Shown: piece after piece, positions 41,661-44,023 of the stretch | Position numbering within the stretch: position 1 is the first letter of the stretch | Layout: each line of letters opens with the position of its first letter | DNA from: an uncultured Clostridia bacterium | GTDB taxonomy: Bacteria; Bacillota; Clostridia; Christensenellales; UBA1242 | DNA: 44,023 nucleotides | Assembly (NCBI GenBank): GCA_947366545.1 | Contig: CANBAL010000009.1 | Span: 1 to 44,023 of the forward strand | Direction: 5' to 3' | Made by a program: the position numbers and the translations under genes | The notes under the pieces: generated by a model | Told to the model about the DNA's origin: nothing | Databases searched by the model: none | The model's input: only the letters and a program-made list of their open reading frames with translations

Positions 41661-44023
41661 CTCCGCCCTCCTTTGTCGCCTTGTCGATGTCCTCCTGAGA
41701 AATCCTATCTTTTTTTCTTACTCCTTTCTTCTTATCAATAAGGCAGATGCTGAAATATGGACACCTCTCACAAGAAAATTGTGACGGCTTAGCCTCGATA
41801 TATCCACTTTCAATTTCTTCCAAAGCCTTAGCGGAAACCTTTTTTGCATAGCCTTCAAATGTGGAAAGCGGAAACTTCGCGAGTGCAGAGCCTTTATACC
41901 CACTTGTCGCCTTTGGGCTTACCGCAATTATATCGCTTGCACCTGATTGCAACTTGTAGTCAAAAAGCGGCAACACCTGCTCGTCATTTTCCACAAGCCC
42001 TTTTAAAAGCACGGCTTGTTCATCCTCTTTGTCAAAATCATATCTGCTGTCAAAATAAAATGTGCCCACACATTTTTTATTAATAAGTTTTCCACTAGCG
42101 CTTGCGTAAAGGAAAAGTTGAAGTTTGTCGCCATAATATAAATCTTTCAGTATTGGTGCAACATGGCCAGTCTTATAGTCCATAACTCTAAAATAATTAT
42201 CTACTGCGTCAATTCTGTCAATTTTTCCTAAAAACTCGATTGTTTTACCTTCCCCATAGTTCAAATAAAAACCGCCGAGGTTCTTTTCCACAAACACTGG
42301 TTTAAATTGTGAAAACCTTTGCTCAAAACATATCCTTGCAAGCAAGAATTTTGCAAGCCTTGTTATGTAATTTAACAAACTCTTACTGTCTATCGTGGCC
42401 TCAAGTTTTTCTTCGAGGTTTTCCTCTCTTATTACCAAAGAGAGATTTTCATTAATATAATCTTCTATTTCTTTCGGCATTAGGCTGCCCAAACGCATTT
42501 TGTTATCTAGCACAAATTTTTCTGCCAATTTATGACAGATGTTACCAATATCTCTTTGGTCAAACTCATATTCTTCTTGTTCAACCGCCCGTAAGCCGTA
42601 TCTTACAAAATGTTTAAATGGACAATCAAAAAAACATTCAAGTTGTGTCACTTTGGTATAATCTTTTGGGAAAAATAACTTATGTGCGTCAACTGAGATT
42701 TCCTTTTTGGAAAGGTCTACAACGCTCTCCTCTATTTCCGCCGCGTTTAATATAGGCTTTTTAAAAGCATCCAAGCCTTGTCCTTCTAAAATTAGTTTTT
42801 TCCCGCCTATCGAAAATAAAAGTCTATCTATATTTCCTTCTTCTACATTTTCAATTTGGTAAAATGCACCTGCGGAAACAATTCCTTTTCCGTATATCTT
42901 GGAAATATTGTCAATATAAGCAGGCACCTCCACCTTTCCACCTTCGCTGTTTGCAAGGAAACTTATTGTGAGACTGCGACTAAAATCACATAAAAGATTA
43001 AATAATTTAAATCTGTTTCGTCTGTTAATCATCCTAATACTAGGCTCTATCTTTTTTAAAACGCTGAGTGCATCTATATCATCATCGCTGAGAAGTCCAT
43101 TATCGCCAGAAAGATATGGCAGATGCTCGCCACCCATTACGATAAGATTTTTTGTCCCATAGAAACAACTGTTTCCAGCATCACCAACAAAGACAGCGTC
43201 AACATAGGTTGGCACAGTGGATACTTCTTTAAATGTCAAAAGTAATTTTAAATATTTTAGATATTCGCCTTTTGAACATGCTTCATCTTTTTTAAACTCA
43301 GTAAGTTTGCTTATCGTCTCCAAAAGAATTTCTTTTACTTGTACGTTTATCTGATACTCTTTTACTAAGCCCTCACGCTCTAATCTGCCTAAAAGATTTT
43401 GATATTCACTGTCGAATTTGTCAATTATGGCTAAAATGATGTCCCCTATTTGAGAAAAAGTGCTTGCCTTTTCAAGTCCATCAAGCGTCTCATCAAACCT
43501 AGGACAAATGCCCGCCATATACTTTTTGTACCTATTTTTTCCATTTATGTTAAGTTTGTCTATTTGAAAACAAACTTCATCCGAGTTTTCCACTCCAAAA
43601 ATTAAGTTTGAGGCAAGTGATTTCAAGGCTTCTTTTGAGTAATCCTTTGCTATCACCTCTAATATTTGAAGTATAAATTGTGCAAGCAGCGAACTGTCTG
43701 CCGTTTGTGACTGATCAATATAATATGGAATATCAAGCGCTTTTAAGTATCTTTCCAAATGTGGTGCATAGTTTTCTAAATCCCCACATGCGATAGCAAA
43801 ATCACTGTACCTTTCGCCTTTAAAAGCCTTGTACTTTATCATCTTGCATATAGTTTCACACTCTTCTTGAATGGTGGATGCTGCAAGAAGCGAGACAAAG
43901 TCTCCCTGTTCGCTTTCAATTTCACCGATTGAATATAGTTTGTTTATAATCCCGCTTGACTTTCTTTCACAAATTTTAGGTGAAACAACTTCAATGACCG
44001 CTCCAAGCTCTTTAGATAAAGCC
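41653..44023 (-). CDS. addB: AddB helicase-nuclease subunit, 5' end beyond the window
   Basis: CFFDCPFKHFVRYGL and CERCPYFSIC Fe-S cysteines, VMDYKTGH nuclease motif; the frame stays open from 43842 to the window edge. Confidence 0.93.
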   Translation of the reverse strand, partial: ALSKELGAVIEVVSPKICERKSSGIINKLYSIGEIESEQGDFVSLLAASTIQEECETICKMIKYKAFKGERYSDFAIACGDLENYAPHLERYLKALDIPYYIDQSQTADSSLLAQFILQILEVIAKDYSKEALKSLASNLIFGVENSDEVCFQIDKLNINGKNRYKKYMAGICPRFDETLDGLEKASTFSQIGDIILAIIDKFDSEYQNLLGRLEREGLVKEYQINVQVKEILLETISKLTEFKKDEACSKGEYLKYLKLLLTFKEVSTVPTYVDAVFVGDAGNSCFYGTKNLIVMGGEHLPYLSGDNGLLSDDDIDALSVLKKIEPSIRMINRRNRFKLFNLLCDFSRSLTISFLANSEGGKVEVPAYIDNISKIYGKGIVSAGAFYQIENVEEGNIDRLLFSIGGKKLILEGQGLDAFKKPILNAAEIEESVVDLSKKEISVDAHKLFFPKDYTKVTQLECFFDCPFKHFVRYGLRAVEQEEYEFDQRDIGNICHKLAEKFVLDNKMRLGSLMPKEIEDYINENLSLVIREENLEEKLEATIDSKSLLNYITRLAKFLLARICFEQRFSQFKPVFVEKNLGGFYLNYGEGKTIEFLGKIDRIDAVDNYFRVMDYKTGHVAPILKDLYYGDKLQLFLYASASGKLINKKCVGTFYFDSRYDFDKEDEQAVLLKGLVENDEQVLPLFDYKLQSGASDIIAVSPKATSGYKGSALAKFPLSTFEGYAKKVSAKALEEIESGYIEAKPSQFSCERCPYFSICLIDKKKGVRKKDRISQEDIDKATKEGGDE

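Noticed and set aside
1-44023. CRISPR array, IS element or prophage
   Set aside because: No regularly spaced repeats, transposase, integrase or phage structural genes were seen

Overview
This 44 kb window looks like chromosome from a low-GC, Firmicutes/Clostridia-like bacterium. I cannot name the species. Most of it is housekeeping: nrdD-trxB and nrdG (anaerobic RNR), engB, a TrmA/RumA-type methyltransferase, lemA, tilS, walJ-htrA, metG, uvrA, uvrB, tatD-rsmA, spmAB, holB-ricT-trmN6, a P-type cation ATPase, uppP, addAB (addB runs off the right edge), and two tRNAs (Arg-UCG cut by the left edge, Leu-CAG). Features beyond housekeeping: (1) a recurrent promoter layout in which a (usually TGn-extended) -10 hexamer ends exactly 6 nt before the ATG with no Shine-Dalgarno, predicting leaderless mRNAs for nrdG, engB, walJ, uvrA, uvrB and holB; (2) an unannotated 28-aa transmembrane micro-ORF between uvrA and metG with the same layout; (3) two orphan conjugation/T4SS-type genes (VirD4-like, VirB6/TrbL-like) about 22 kb apart among core genes, with no relaxase, VirB4 or integrase in view; (4) a predicted membrane-anchored coiled-coil protein with three AT-hook motifs next to an 80-bp tract with only 2 G/C; (5) an NrdD with a fused C-terminal redoxin, overlapping trxB, under paired NrdR-box-like palindromes, one of which sits inside the promoter spacer. 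All functional calls come from reading the sequence and motifs; no database search was run.
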